From the NCBI GenBank assembly GCA_963575745.1, contig CAUYUJ010001333.1, forward strand, positions 1-64,000: a DNA stretch of 64,000 bases, read 5' to 3'. A program made the position numbers and the translations under genes. Origin of the DNA: Prorocentrum cordatum. Lineage: Eukaryota > Sar > Dinophyceae > Prorocentrales > Prorocentraceae. The stretch's first letter is position 1, and every line of letters begins with the position of its first letter. The notes beneath the pieces are model-generated. The model had not been told where the DNA came from and did not search any database. It saw only the letters and a program-made list of their open reading frames with translations. Of this stretch, positions 52,253 through 61,265 are shown in pieces.

Positions 52253-52879
52253 AAGGAAGGAGGGAGGGCAAATTTCACACCCAGGGGCGGCCCATTCCGC
52301 CGGGCACAGCAGGAGGTCGCTGGGGCACTTCTGCGGGCCCCCGCGCTCCCGGTCGTCTTCGGCGTGGGCCGCGGGGCCTGCCGGCCAGAGCAGAAAGGGC
52401 GGCACGCGCGCCAGGAAGGGGCACGACAGGCGGACGCTGCGGACTCGAAGCGGCGGTGGAGGCGACGAGGGCGAGCGTGAGGATGACGAGTGCACGCTCT
52501 TAATGGCTCGCTTTTGGTCGCCGTCGAAGTGTTGTGACGAGATGGCGGGGCCAAGGACACTCGCCGACGTGAGCCACCCATCAGGCAGTATGACTGCTTT
52601 TGCGACGGCGCTGGCAGGCACATTATATGAGCACTCCTGCAAACACACTGGTGAACTATAACAGCGGAGGGAGCTGGGGTGCACGTCATGTGCATAAGCT
52701 TGTCTCATATGGTGCACAAGCCACACCAATATAAACCCTGCCAAATCGGCAAGATGGACAACAAACTACAACCCGGAGTAACGAACACGGACGTGCACTC
52801 GGACGAATGGCATGATGAAGGCGCGTTGACCCCAGACACACAGTATCTGAACATTGCCCTCTTGCATCTCCTATTAAGA
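52253..52879. other. No gene seen
   Basis: Unique sequence; no ORF with motifs. Confidence 0.5.
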
Positions 52880-53080
52880 AGCCGAACGCCGACGCTTTTT
52901 CCGACCCCGCACTGAAATTCGCACAGGAAGGCGGATCCTGGTGTAGACAGGATCCTGGTGTATGCATTTTTCCTCGTTTTCCCGGAAAAACGGGGAAACA
53001 AGTATACACCACACCACCCCGACGTCGTCGCCGACCCTCACGGGATGAAAAAACAGCCCGCCTCTGGTCATGTATATGCT
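52880..53080 (+). mobile_element. R7 copy 3
   Basis: GCCGAACGCCGACGCTTTTT start; ACACCACACCACCCCGACGT middle; AAACAGCCCGCCTCTGGTCA end. A TTTTCCCGGAAAAACGGGGA hairpin lies inside. Confidence 0.75.
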
Positions 53081-53094
53081 CCAACTCCCAGCCT

Positions 53095-53284
53095 TATGTC
53101 GGGCGTGTCCCCCTACAGGGGGGGCTTCCGACGCAAAATACAAAATAACCAATAATAACCCAAAAAGGCAAACAAAAATGCGAAAAGTAGTCCCCAGAAT
53201 ATTTTTGGATTATTTGTTGGCTATTTTGGGGTATTTTTTGTTTTTCGTCGAAAATCCTCCTGTAGGGGGACACGCCCGACTTAA
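53095..53284. mobile_element. R1 copy 8 with 9-bp target duplication
   Basis: TATGTCGGGCGTGTCCCCCT and GGGGGACACGCCCGACTTAA ends; TCCCAGCCT occurs on both sides. Confidence 0.95.
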
Positions 53285-53323
53285 TCCCAGCCTGATGTCG
53301 CAAACATGGTGCTCCACCTGGGG

Positions 53324-53530
53324 CATTCGAAGCAGAAAACAACGACATAAACATAAACTTTTGGCGATCCGTGCGGATTTCTTAGATCTGCGCTGGCCCC
53401 CCCTCCCTGGCGCGCGGAGCGCGCCAGGGGCGGCGCCGGAGGCGCCGCCGGGGAGGCCCAAGCGCAGATCCAAGAAATCCGCGCGGAGCGCCAAAAGTTT
53501 ATGTTTATGGCGATTTGTCTTCTTCGAATG
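53324..53530. repeat. R3 copy 7: most complete hairpin
   Basis: CATTCGAAG...ACATAAACATAAACTTTTGGCG on the left pairs with CGCCAAAAGTTTATGTTTAT...CTTCGAATG on the right, ~80-bp arms around GGCGCGCGGAGCGCGCC and GGCGCCGGAGGCGCC. Confidence 0.9.
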
Positions 53531-53559
53531 TTCCAGTTTCCCGCCTGATATCGTGACGA

Positions 53560-54326
53560 TGGTGCCCCACTTGCCGCATGTACAAACCTGCCGCAGGAGA
53601 CGAGGAGTAGGAGGAGGATGAGGAGGAGGAGGAGGAGGAGGAGGAGGAGGAGGAGGAGGAGGGAGGAGGGGGAGGAAGAGCAGGAGGAGGAGGAGGTGGA
53701 GGAAGAGGGGGAGGGGGGAGGAGGAAGAGGAGGAGGAGGAGGAGGAGAAGGAGGAGCAGGAAGAGCTCCACCTGTCGCATGTACAATCTGGTATACACAC
53801 AGCTGCGGTCCGAGAAGGAGCGGCGCTCTCGCTGCGGCGCTGGCCACCCCCCGCTTGCGCATGCACAAACCTGCCGCAGAAGACGAGGAGGTGAAGGAGA
53901 GGAGGAGGAGGAGGAGGAGGAGGAGGAGGAGGAGGAGGGGGAGGAGGACGAGGGGGGAGGAGGGGAGGAGCAGGAGGGAGTGAGGGAGGAGGAGGAGAGG
54001 AGGAGAAGGAGGAGGCGGAGGGAAGAGGAGGAGGAGGAGGAGAAAGAGGGACGAGGAGCGGAGGTGGATGAGGAGGAGGAAAGGGGGAGGAGGGGGGAGG
54101 GGGAGGACGGGAGGGGAGGAGGAGGAAAAAGAGAGGAGGAGGAGGAAGAGTAGGAGGAGGAGGACGAGGAGGAGGAGGAGGAGGAGGAGGTGCCCCACCT
54201 GCCGCATGTACAAACTGGTATGCACACAGCTGCGGTCCCAGAAAGAACGACGCTCTCGCTGCGGCGCTGGCCACCCCCTGCTTGCGCATGCACAAACCTT
54301 CCGCAGAAGACGAGGAGGAGGAGGAG
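53560..54326 (+). repeat. 135-bp unit alternating with GGA tracts
   Basis: Unit copies at 53562-53606 (partial), 53762-53895 and 54190-54305 carry CTGCCGCATGTACAAACTGG, ACACAGCTGCGGTC, CGCTCTCGCTGCGGCGCTGG and GCGCATGCACAAACCT. Each is followed by a GGA tract of 100-300 bp. A diverged unit preceded by GGA lies at 55849-55965. Confidence 0.85.
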
Positions 54327-54426
54327 NNNNNNNNNNNNNNNNNNNNNNNNNNNNNNNNNNNNNNNNNNNNNNNNNNNNNNNNNNNNNNNNNNNNNNNNNN
54401 NNNNNNNNNNNNNNNNNNNNNNNNNN
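54327..54426. other. 100-bp assembly gap (N)
   Basis: Exactly 100 N. The left side ends in GGA repeat and the right side is LINE C, so a collapsed microsatellite is a likely cause. Confidence 0.99.
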
Positions 54427-55670
54427 GCCCTGATGGCGAGCCTGTCGGTCTCTGACCTGCACTGCCTGCTGAGGTTGCGTCGGCGTTCGAGGAGTTCCTG
54501 CCTTTGTCGGGCGTGCTCGGTGGTAGGGGCAGGTAGTGCACCGCGCTGGAAAAGGGGCAAGGCGGCCTCCCGCACATCGCAGACTAGAGACTGCCACGCC
54601 TCGGAGGGGTCGTCCTGCCGAGATGTGCTGCGCCACACGGCAGCTGCGTTCTCGCAGAGGCGTTCCAGTTCCCCAATGAGGTCGTGATCCCCCCGCGGTG
54701 CTGCCAATCCCGCTAGTCGGTCGTAGTCCCAGGTCGGGTCCCCGTCGTGGTCGTCATGGTAGTGGAGGCGGTACCGAAGGCGCCAAAGCATGGGGGCGTG
54801 ATCCTTCGGGTCGGCGTGTGGGATGAGCTGCAGGTCGCGCGTAGCCCCCATGAGTGAGCAGCAGGAGAGCGTCGCGTCTATGGTATCCCGTGGGGCGAAG
54901 AAGTGGTCGGGATGCGAGCGGTGGCCTGCCTCTTGCCCAAAATAGGTTGGCCATGTCGGGAAGTGTGAGTCGACCACTGTCAGTCCTTCCATATGAAGTA
55001 GGCGCCACCATTCCGCTGATGCGAAATTCTCGGCCGCCGTGTTGTGTGATCCCACATGGATACCGTCGGCCGTGTACTGGTATGATCCATTTCCACTGGA
55101 GGTCTTGCCGAACTCACAGTTGGCGTCCGTCCCGACAATCACAAGACAACGACGCGGGAGCTGCTGGATTGTGGCGTGGAGCCATTCGGTGAGGCGAGTC
55201 ACTGTAGTCTTCCAGTGGTCGACTTGATGTCGTTATTGCGGTGGATAGTAAAGGACGAAGGCGGCAATGTCGAATGTAGACGAACGCAATCTGACACCTC
55301 CTGCCCTTCCAGCGACGGCGGTCGGGGGTTCATAGATCCGATGGATATGAGAACATCGGAAGGCACGGCAACGTAGCAGGAGAGAACATCCCGCACTCTT
55401 GTTCGTCAGGCGGCCCTTCTGCCACCCGTACTCGATCTCCCAATGCTTGCCGCACTTGCGGATGGTCGTGCCATCTCCTGGGCGGCGCTTCTTCTGGGTA
55501 CCTGGGAGCATCACGATGTCGGCAAAACTGAAGCGAGAGGAAATGGCAAACGCACGCCATGAGTCGGTCATGGAAAGAGGGTTGTACAACACAGTCTGAA
55601 GGAGAGAGGCCCACATCGGTGGGTGGGAGCAGCACGCAGGCGAGGGTGTGTCCTGCGGGGGACGAGAAGC
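54427..55670 (-). pseudogene. LINE C: APE-type endonuclease fragment
   Basis: Unrelated in sequence to LINE A and B. From about 55660 the minus strand reads QTVLYNPLSMTDSWRAFAIS, FADIVMLPGTQ and AGGVRLRS. The same frame then has a single TAA (about 55230) and resumes through TVTRLTEWLHATIQQLPRRC, VIVGTDANCEFG, HPDHFFAPRDTID and DPKDHAPMLW. GTDAN stands where GDFN is usual, HPDHFF is the Asp-containing substrate segment and KDH replaces SDH. The domain nicks target DNA during LINE integration. Apart from that one stop (Q then R) about 400 codons are open, so this is a young or barely broken copy. It is cut by the N gap at 54426, and GGA repeat rather than reverse transcriptase lies beyond. Upstream it joins a GGA tract at about 55700. 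Confidence 0.75.
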
Positions 55671-55705
55671 AAGAGGCCGCTGCAAGCCTGTCCTGGGCCA
55701 GGGCC

Positions 55706-55850
55706 TAGGAGGGGGAGGAGGAGGAGGAGGAGGAGGAGGAGGAGGAGGAGGAGGAGGAGGAGGAGGAGGAGGAGGAGGGGGTAGGGAGTGGGAAAGAAGA
55801 GGAAGGAGGATAAGGAGGAGGAGGAGGAAGGAGGAGGAGGAGGAGGAGGA
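55706..55850. repeat. GGA microsatellite
   Basis: Pure GGA, then GGAGGATAAGGAGG variants. Confidence 0.95.
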
Positions 55851-55965
55851 TCTCCTTGCCGCATATACAAACTGTTTTCCACACAGCGTCGGTCCAAGAA
55901 GGAACGGCGCGCTCGCCGAGCGGCGCCGGTGGCCCCCCCTGCTTGCGCACGTGTGCTCCGTGCCC
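55849..55965 (+). repeat. Diverged 135-bp unit after GGA
   Basis: TTGCCGCATATACAAACTG, CACACAGCGTCGGTCC and CCTGCTTGCGCACGTG match the unit at 53762 and 54190. Confidence 0.75.
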
Positions 55966-56040
55966 TCCCCCCCCAAGGAGGGGGCTCTTGCGTGCCATGC
56001 TCTGCCGGGTTCAAAGCCAGGTGTCAGGAAAGACTGTGGG

Positions 56041-56230
56041 GTTATGTAGCCCCCATCGTAATTAAGGACCATCGTAATAATTTCGAGCACCCAGAGAAAT
56101 ATCGAAACAGTGTCGAACGAATATCGCCTCGCACGGCCCGACACGCGAAAAACACTCCAATTTCGGTACTCTCTGGGTGCTCGAAATTCTTTCTGGTGAA
56201 CAAGCCTGGAATAAGATGGAACATCATAAC
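56041..56230. mobile_element. R5 copy 3
   Basis: GTTATGTAGCCCCCATCGTA at left and GATGGAACATCATAAC at right; inner arms AATTTCGAGCACCCAGAGAA / CTCTGGGTGCTCGAAATT. Confidence 0.85.
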
Positions 56231-56285
56231 CGTGAGGGTGAAGGAACTGCCTGGCCCGACAGTGCGAATAGAGAAGGCTTCAACG

Positions 56286-56350
56286 CAATGGCAAGGGACG
56301 AGAGTGGGGAAGAACAGGATATCAGATGCGGCGCGAGCGCAGCTTGCTTT
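56286..56350 (+). repeat. R9 copy 4, diverged
   Basis: CAATGGCAAGGGACGAGAG, ATATCAGATGCGGCGCGAGC and AGCTTGC precede a CCTCCTCCCCCTCG tract. Confidence 0.6.
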
Positions 56351-57279
56351 TTGCCTCCTCCCCCTCGCCGACTGCCCCGCCCCCCGTGCCGAAGCCTCAT
56401 CCTCCATCCTCGCCCTCGTCCCCCTCGTTCTCGACGCGCGTTCTGTTCACTCGCAACGGCCCCGCGCGTCCAGAACAACTTGGAGCGCAGGGGGGGGGGG
56501 AGGGGGGCACGTGCCAGCGACAAGCTGCCATCCATATCCACCGATTCGGAGTCGTGCCCCCGAATACCTCGGGTGGCGTCGGGTACGGATATGCTCTAAC
56601 CCTGCACGGGCGGGAGGGCGTCCACTTTGGACGCCCGAAACTGGTACGGAAGAAAGGGGCACGATGTCGAACCACAAACGTTGTCCAAAACCGACAGCGG
56701 CCGCTGTTGCGCAGGCGGCATGTCTTCAGAAAGGACGTCCGCGGCGGCGCGGACAGCGAGTCCTGCTCAGAATGAGCAGGAACTGCTGTTGGGCGTTGTA
56801 CCCATTCTTTCCCAAGGGCTCCCAGCTTCGCGCTTCGCGCTGCGCGAAGCGCGAAGTGCGAATAGTTTCGCGCTCTCGCGCAACCTCCCAGGAGAGAAGA
56901 GGAGGATGGGAAGGAATCGGAACCGAACCGCGAAGCGCCCTTGCTTTCCGTACCCGTTTCGATCGCCCCGATCCACGCGCAGAACTCCGAAGGACTCTGG
57001 GGGCACGCCTCCGCACCGGCGAGCCATGTGTGCCACACCTCTCCTGCGGCCGCGCGAAGTTGGCTCCCGCGGCCCCGCGCGCGCCGGGGATCGCCACGGG
57101 GCAGGCGGAGGCCCATGCCCACGGCGATGCAGAACGCGAGACCCGTACGCAAATCCGCCGACCCCTTGGGGATCATCGGCGTGTGAGATGCTTCCCCCTC
57201 CCCAAACCCCTCCCCCGGGAGCCCGGTCCGGTCGATTTGGAGGGGGGGGGGTCCGGGACGAGCGGTTCACGGGGCTTTT
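56351..57279. other. No gene seen; GCGAAGCGCGAA palindrome
   Basis: CTTCGCGCTTCGCGCTGCGC and GAAGCGCGAAGTGCGAATAG at 56827-56870 match the blocks at 50480-50620. G runs near 56490 and 57240. Confidence 0.5.
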
Positions 57280-57880
57280 CCGGGCCCAAGAGGGCCTCAA
57301 GACGGGCCAAGAAGCCCCCAAGAGGCCTCCAAGACGGCCCACGAAGGCCCCGAGACGCCAAACGACCGCTCCAAGACGCCCAAGATGGCCCCAAGACGGG
57401 CCAAGAGGTCTCCAAGACGGCCCCCGAGGTCCCAAACAAGCCTCCCAAGAGGGCCCCAAGAGTCTAAAATTGTTGATTTTCCATAGTGTTTTTCTATGTT
57501 TTTTGCTTTTCCGCCTTTTCGGCTTCCCGACGCTCCAAGACGGCCAAAGAGGCCCCAAAGACAGCCCCAAGATGGCCCAAGAGGCCCCCAAGACGGCCTC
57601 CAGACGGCCCAAGACGGCCCCAACACGGCCCAAGAGGTCCCCAAGACGGCCCAAGAGGGCTCCAAGACGGCACCAAGAGGGGCCCAAGAGGGCGACCAAA
57701 CATGTTGAAACTCTAGCTTTCTGCCCCCAGGAGCCCCAGGGGGCCCCAAGAGTGCCCCAAGAGGCCCCCAGAGGCCCTCACGAGGCCGCCCAGACGCCCC
57801 AAGGAACCCCCAAGAAGCACCCCAGAGGCTCCGAAACGGCCCCCAAGTGGCTCCAAAACTCGCGGTGTCGCCGTCCGCTC
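57280..57880 (-). repeat. Module M copy, reverse
   Basis: CCAAGACGGCCCAAGAGGCC minisatellite with an insert at 57468-57535 (TGTTTTTCTATGTTTTTTGC, CGGCTTCCCGACGCTCC) and a second at 57700-57725. ORFs up to 464 codons (PKTAQEAPKTAPR-like) are compositional. Confidence 0.8.
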
Positions 57881-58027
57881 GGACCCCCCCGCGGAACTGC
57901 CCGAGACCCTCTGGCGGTGGCGGCGAACAGACACCAAACAAATATCACTCGCCTTTGCACCCCTTCGCAGCTTCTACTACCCCCAGATTGGCATAAACAA
58001 GGGGTCGGCGGTGTGGCGTAAGCCTAA

Positions 58028-58515
58028 GAATCTACATTCCTCCCCCCTCCCTCCCTCCTCCTCCTCGTCCTCGTCCTCCTCCTCCTCCTCCTCCTCCTCC
58101 TCCTCCTCCTCCTCCTCCTCGTCCTCCTCCTCCGCCTCTTCCTCCGCCTCCGCCTCCGCCTCCGCCTCCTCCTCCCCCTCCCTCCTCCTCCTCCCCTCCC
58201 TCCTCCTCCTCCTCCTCTCCTCCTCGCCTCCGCCTCCGCCTCCGCTCCTCCCTCCCTCCTCCCTCCTCGTTCCTCCTCTCCTCCTCTTCCTCCTCCTCCT
58301 CCTCCTCCTCCTCCTCCCCCTCCTCCTCCTCCTCCTCCTCCTCCTCCGCCTTCCGCCTCCCGCCTCCTCCGCTCCTCCTCCTCCTCGTCCTCCTCCTCCT
58401 CCTCCTCCTCCTCCCTCCCTCTCCCTCCCTCCTCCCTCCCTCCCTCCTCCCTCCCTCCCTCCTTCCCTCCTCCCTCCTCCTCCTCCCCTCCTCCCCTCCT
58501 CCTCTCCTCCTCCCA
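58028..58515. repeat. TCC/CTCCG microsatellite
   Basis: TCC with CGCCTC, CCCTCC and GTCC interruptions. Confidence 0.97.
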
Positions 58516-58582
58516 GCGGCAGGCCGTTACACCTAGTAGAGGGCACTCCTGCCCGCGACCGCGCCCCGGCAGGTCGCACGTT

Positions 58583-58757
58583 CAGTGGAGGCCAGTCCAC
58601 GAGAAACCTGCCACAAGAAACCCAGCCCTGAGACCCCAGGACGTCCATCGATTCTTGGCGTGGGAACGTCGCGCCCTCCGTCGCAAAGCCATCGAAGCCC
58701 AAGAAGCCCAGGGCATCCTGGAAGCAAGCGAGGTGTTTCTTGGCACGGACCTCCACA
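58583..58757. mobile_element. R8 copy 3
   Basis: CAGTGGAGGCCAGTCCACGA at left and TTGGCACGGACCTCCAC at right. Confidence 0.8.
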
Positions 58758-58874
58758 ATGCATCCGTGACACTTCCCAGAACTCGTTCCGTGCATGTTTC
58801 TCCCAGCGGCAGGCCGCTACACCTAGCAACAGGCACACCTGCCCGCGACCGCGCCCAGGCAGGTGGCACCATGT

Positions 58875-59053
58875 ACAGGTGGAGGCCAGTCCACGAGGAA
58901 CCTTCCACAAATAACCCAGCCCTGAGACCCCAGGACGTCCTCTGATTTTTGGTGTGGGAACGTCGCGCTCTCCATCGCAAAACCATCGAAGCCTAAGAAA
59001 CCCAGGGCACCCTGGAGGTGAGCAGGATGTTTCTTGGCGTGGGTCTCCACTGT
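58875..59053. mobile_element. R8 copy 4
   Basis: CAGGTGGAGGCCAGTCCACG at left and TTGGCGTGGGTCTCCACTG at right. Confidence 0.8.
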
Positions 59054-59060
59054 ATGTGTA

Positions 59061-59514
59061 CCGATAACCACACGGATGTCCATACCCGCCTCTGGACCTA
59101 GACCCAGCACGTGGCACAAAAGCCGCCTCTGCTTTCAGCCACTTGCTGCGCACAGGGGGTGGAGTCTCTCACGTGGGTCCATGGGCTGGTATCGGTGACC
59201 TTCGCGATGCCCCACGCGACCAACCATACCCAAACCAACACATATTATCATCCCCGCACCCGCAATCCACAGTCAACGACGCAGGAGAGTCGTAGGGAGA
59301 GTCGTAGGCTACGCTCCAATGCCTCACGACACCTCAAGGCCTAGTGTCACCAGCCAGCGGGGTTCCCATTCCGTGGTGCCGCCCACGCGGCTTCGGGGTA
59401 TAGCCGCGCGCTCCACGTGTCAGTCGTGGCGCCCTCTGCAAATCGCAGGGGGCATCCGAGTCGCAGGTCCTCCTCCTCCTCCTCCGCTTCCTCAGACGTA
59501 GCCTCGGAAGGAGT
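59061..59514. other. 3' flank of LINE A; no gene
   Basis: Unique sequence with a short TCC run at 59466-59485. Confidence 0.5.
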
Positions 59515-60096
59515 TCAACCACCGTAGTCCTCGCTAGGCTCGGCTTGCTGCAGGAACTGCGATCTCGCAGCTCGAGCACATTGATGTAAAGACTCCTCGT
59601 CGGTGCCATTGAACCGACGAACCGAATTGTACATATAAAAAGCGATAATAATCCGCTCGAGCGCTCTCAGTCTCTGGGGCTCCGACATTTCTCGAGCGAG
59701 ACCGAGGCGACGATCGAGGAACACTTCAATAGGCTCCTGGGGCCACCACACCGAGAGCACCGCCCCCCACAGATACGGGCACGCCATGTAATGAGTTTGC
59801 GCGTCCAGCGCATCCGTGCAGCCGAATTTGCAACGGCAGTCGGTCTGCGTCATCCTCCGCTCCGTCGTCCACCCACCCACCAGGGTTTTTATGACCGAAC
59901 TTTGCCACGCAGGAGGGAAGCTAGCCCAGCACTCTCGAAGCGCGGGCCAGCTCACCCCAGCACGAGCCCGGCGGGATGGGGTCCGAGACGCCCACTTGGC
60001 CAGGCGCCTCCAAATGATGGGGGCAAAATCTTCTACGACAAGAGAACTGGCCAAGGATCTGGCGAGAGTGCGCTGCACAGGGGCACGTGGGTCCAC
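59515..60096 (-). pseudogene. LINE A: C-terminal zinc-finger region
   Basis: A 193-codon open frame. After a basic, Trp-rich segment it carries a C-x-C-x3-C-x8-H-x3-C cluster (DCRCKFGCTDALDAQTHYMA, about 59820-59760), then helical sequence RALERIIIAFYMYNSVRRF and an acidic end. Zinc clusters of this sort close LINE polyproteins and probably bind template RNA. It lies in a different frame from the preceding palm segment, so a frameshift occurred between 60144 and 60096. Confidence 0.75.
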
Positions 60097-60143
60097 CCGC
60101 TGCGCCTCGTCGAGAGCTCGAAGGGCCGCCGCGACCGCCGACC

Positions 60144-61265
60144 TCAGGGGGCCACTCCAGAGAACCCTCGGTCCGCTCTCGCCAGCTCCTGGACGCGCGG
60201 AGGCGACTGCCAGTGCGCAGGCGACCAGACATCAGCCAACCACGTTGTCAACGGGAGGGCCGACTCAGCGACTTTCTGAAGCCTGGACCAAAGTGGTCTC
60301 CAGTTCGTGACCGTGCACTGGGCAGTTCGAATCAGAGCGGCCACAGTCTGAGCCTGAAGGGGCAGGGGTCTCAACTTCGACCAATGACGCAATGCAAGCA
60401 ATTGGTCCAGCGGAACCGAGAACGGCGGAAGATGCAATATCTTATGCAATGCCCAAGACTCCCACTTCGCTATAGCTCTAGGAAGCGGGCTCAGTTGCGC
60501 CAGATAACTGAATTTCGAGACAGCTCGCGACTTGTACATGTACAGAGCTACCGACGGTGGCACCTTGGTCTCTGCGGTACTCCTGACAACACCCACCCAC
60601 TCCCGAAACGCCCTCGCCCAGACATGGTTCGCCGCCGCAGGACCAGACCAGACGCCTAAATATTCAGCAGCATCTACAACCGGGATCGAACGCCATCGCG
60701 GTGCTAGCTTGGCCAATCGCTCCTGGACTTGCGTTTGAAGGGAGGTGGAGAAGGCCTCAAAGACGGGGGCGAGGCGACATTTGGGGATCTTGAGGGCGAG
60801 GCCAGCTAGAAAATCCACGGCGTAAAAAAAAACACCTGAAAGCCTCGATAGGGCCTGTAATTCAGCCACCGTCGCACCGATATCATCCGCGCAGACTCCG
60901 ATTTCGCACCCTGGATGTTTGCGAAGCCTGGAACGCATGCCCCCCAAGAAAGGATCCATCGCTAGGGCCCATAACAAACCTGAGGCAGGGTGTCCTTGCA
61001 TCACGCCAGACATGATCGTGCAACATGTCCACAACTGTCCTAGAACCGCCGTCCGAGACATCGCGAAGGCATAGGTGGCTTGGGCAAACTGCTGGAGTCC
61101 TAGCGGGTAGCCACATCGCTCGAGCACAGCCCAGAGGAAGGAGTGGGGGAGGGAAGGGGAAGGCACTACGATGTCGGGGAAGAGGAGACAGGGGAGACGT
61201 GAACTGGCTTCTGGGTGCATGCTGGCTACACGTGCGGAGGTGTCGGGCAATGTTATATTGTCCAA
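60144..61265 (-). pseudogene. LINE A: reverse transcriptase palm and thumb
   Basis: A 373-codon open frame. Motif A is PDIVVPSPSLPHSFLW (Asp kept where D-F-A-A-A-F-P-S-L is usual), motif B is MQGHPASGLLWALAMDPFL, and the catalytic box is VCADDIG, i.e. CADD instead of YADD. Then come LKIPKCRLAP and EYLGVW. The three catalytic aspartates are therefore kept. This enzyme copies LINE RNA at the nicked target. The N-terminal fingers lie in another frame (ORF 62400-60883); the switch falls near 61265. Substituting the Tyr of YADD is unusual and might affect activity. Confidence 0.88.

Larger units (their letters stand above)
58516..59060. repeat. ~290-bp tandem duplication containing R8
   Basis: CAGCGGCAGGCCGTTACACC at 58515 and CAGCGGCAGGCCGCTACACC at 58803 start two units; each carries CTGCCCGCGACCGCGCC and an R8 element. 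Confidence 0.85.

Noticed and set aside
56627-58021. 464-codon ORF with PKTAQEAPKTAP-like sequence
   Set aside because: Compositional reading of the module M minisatellite; similar ORFs occur on both strands of every block.
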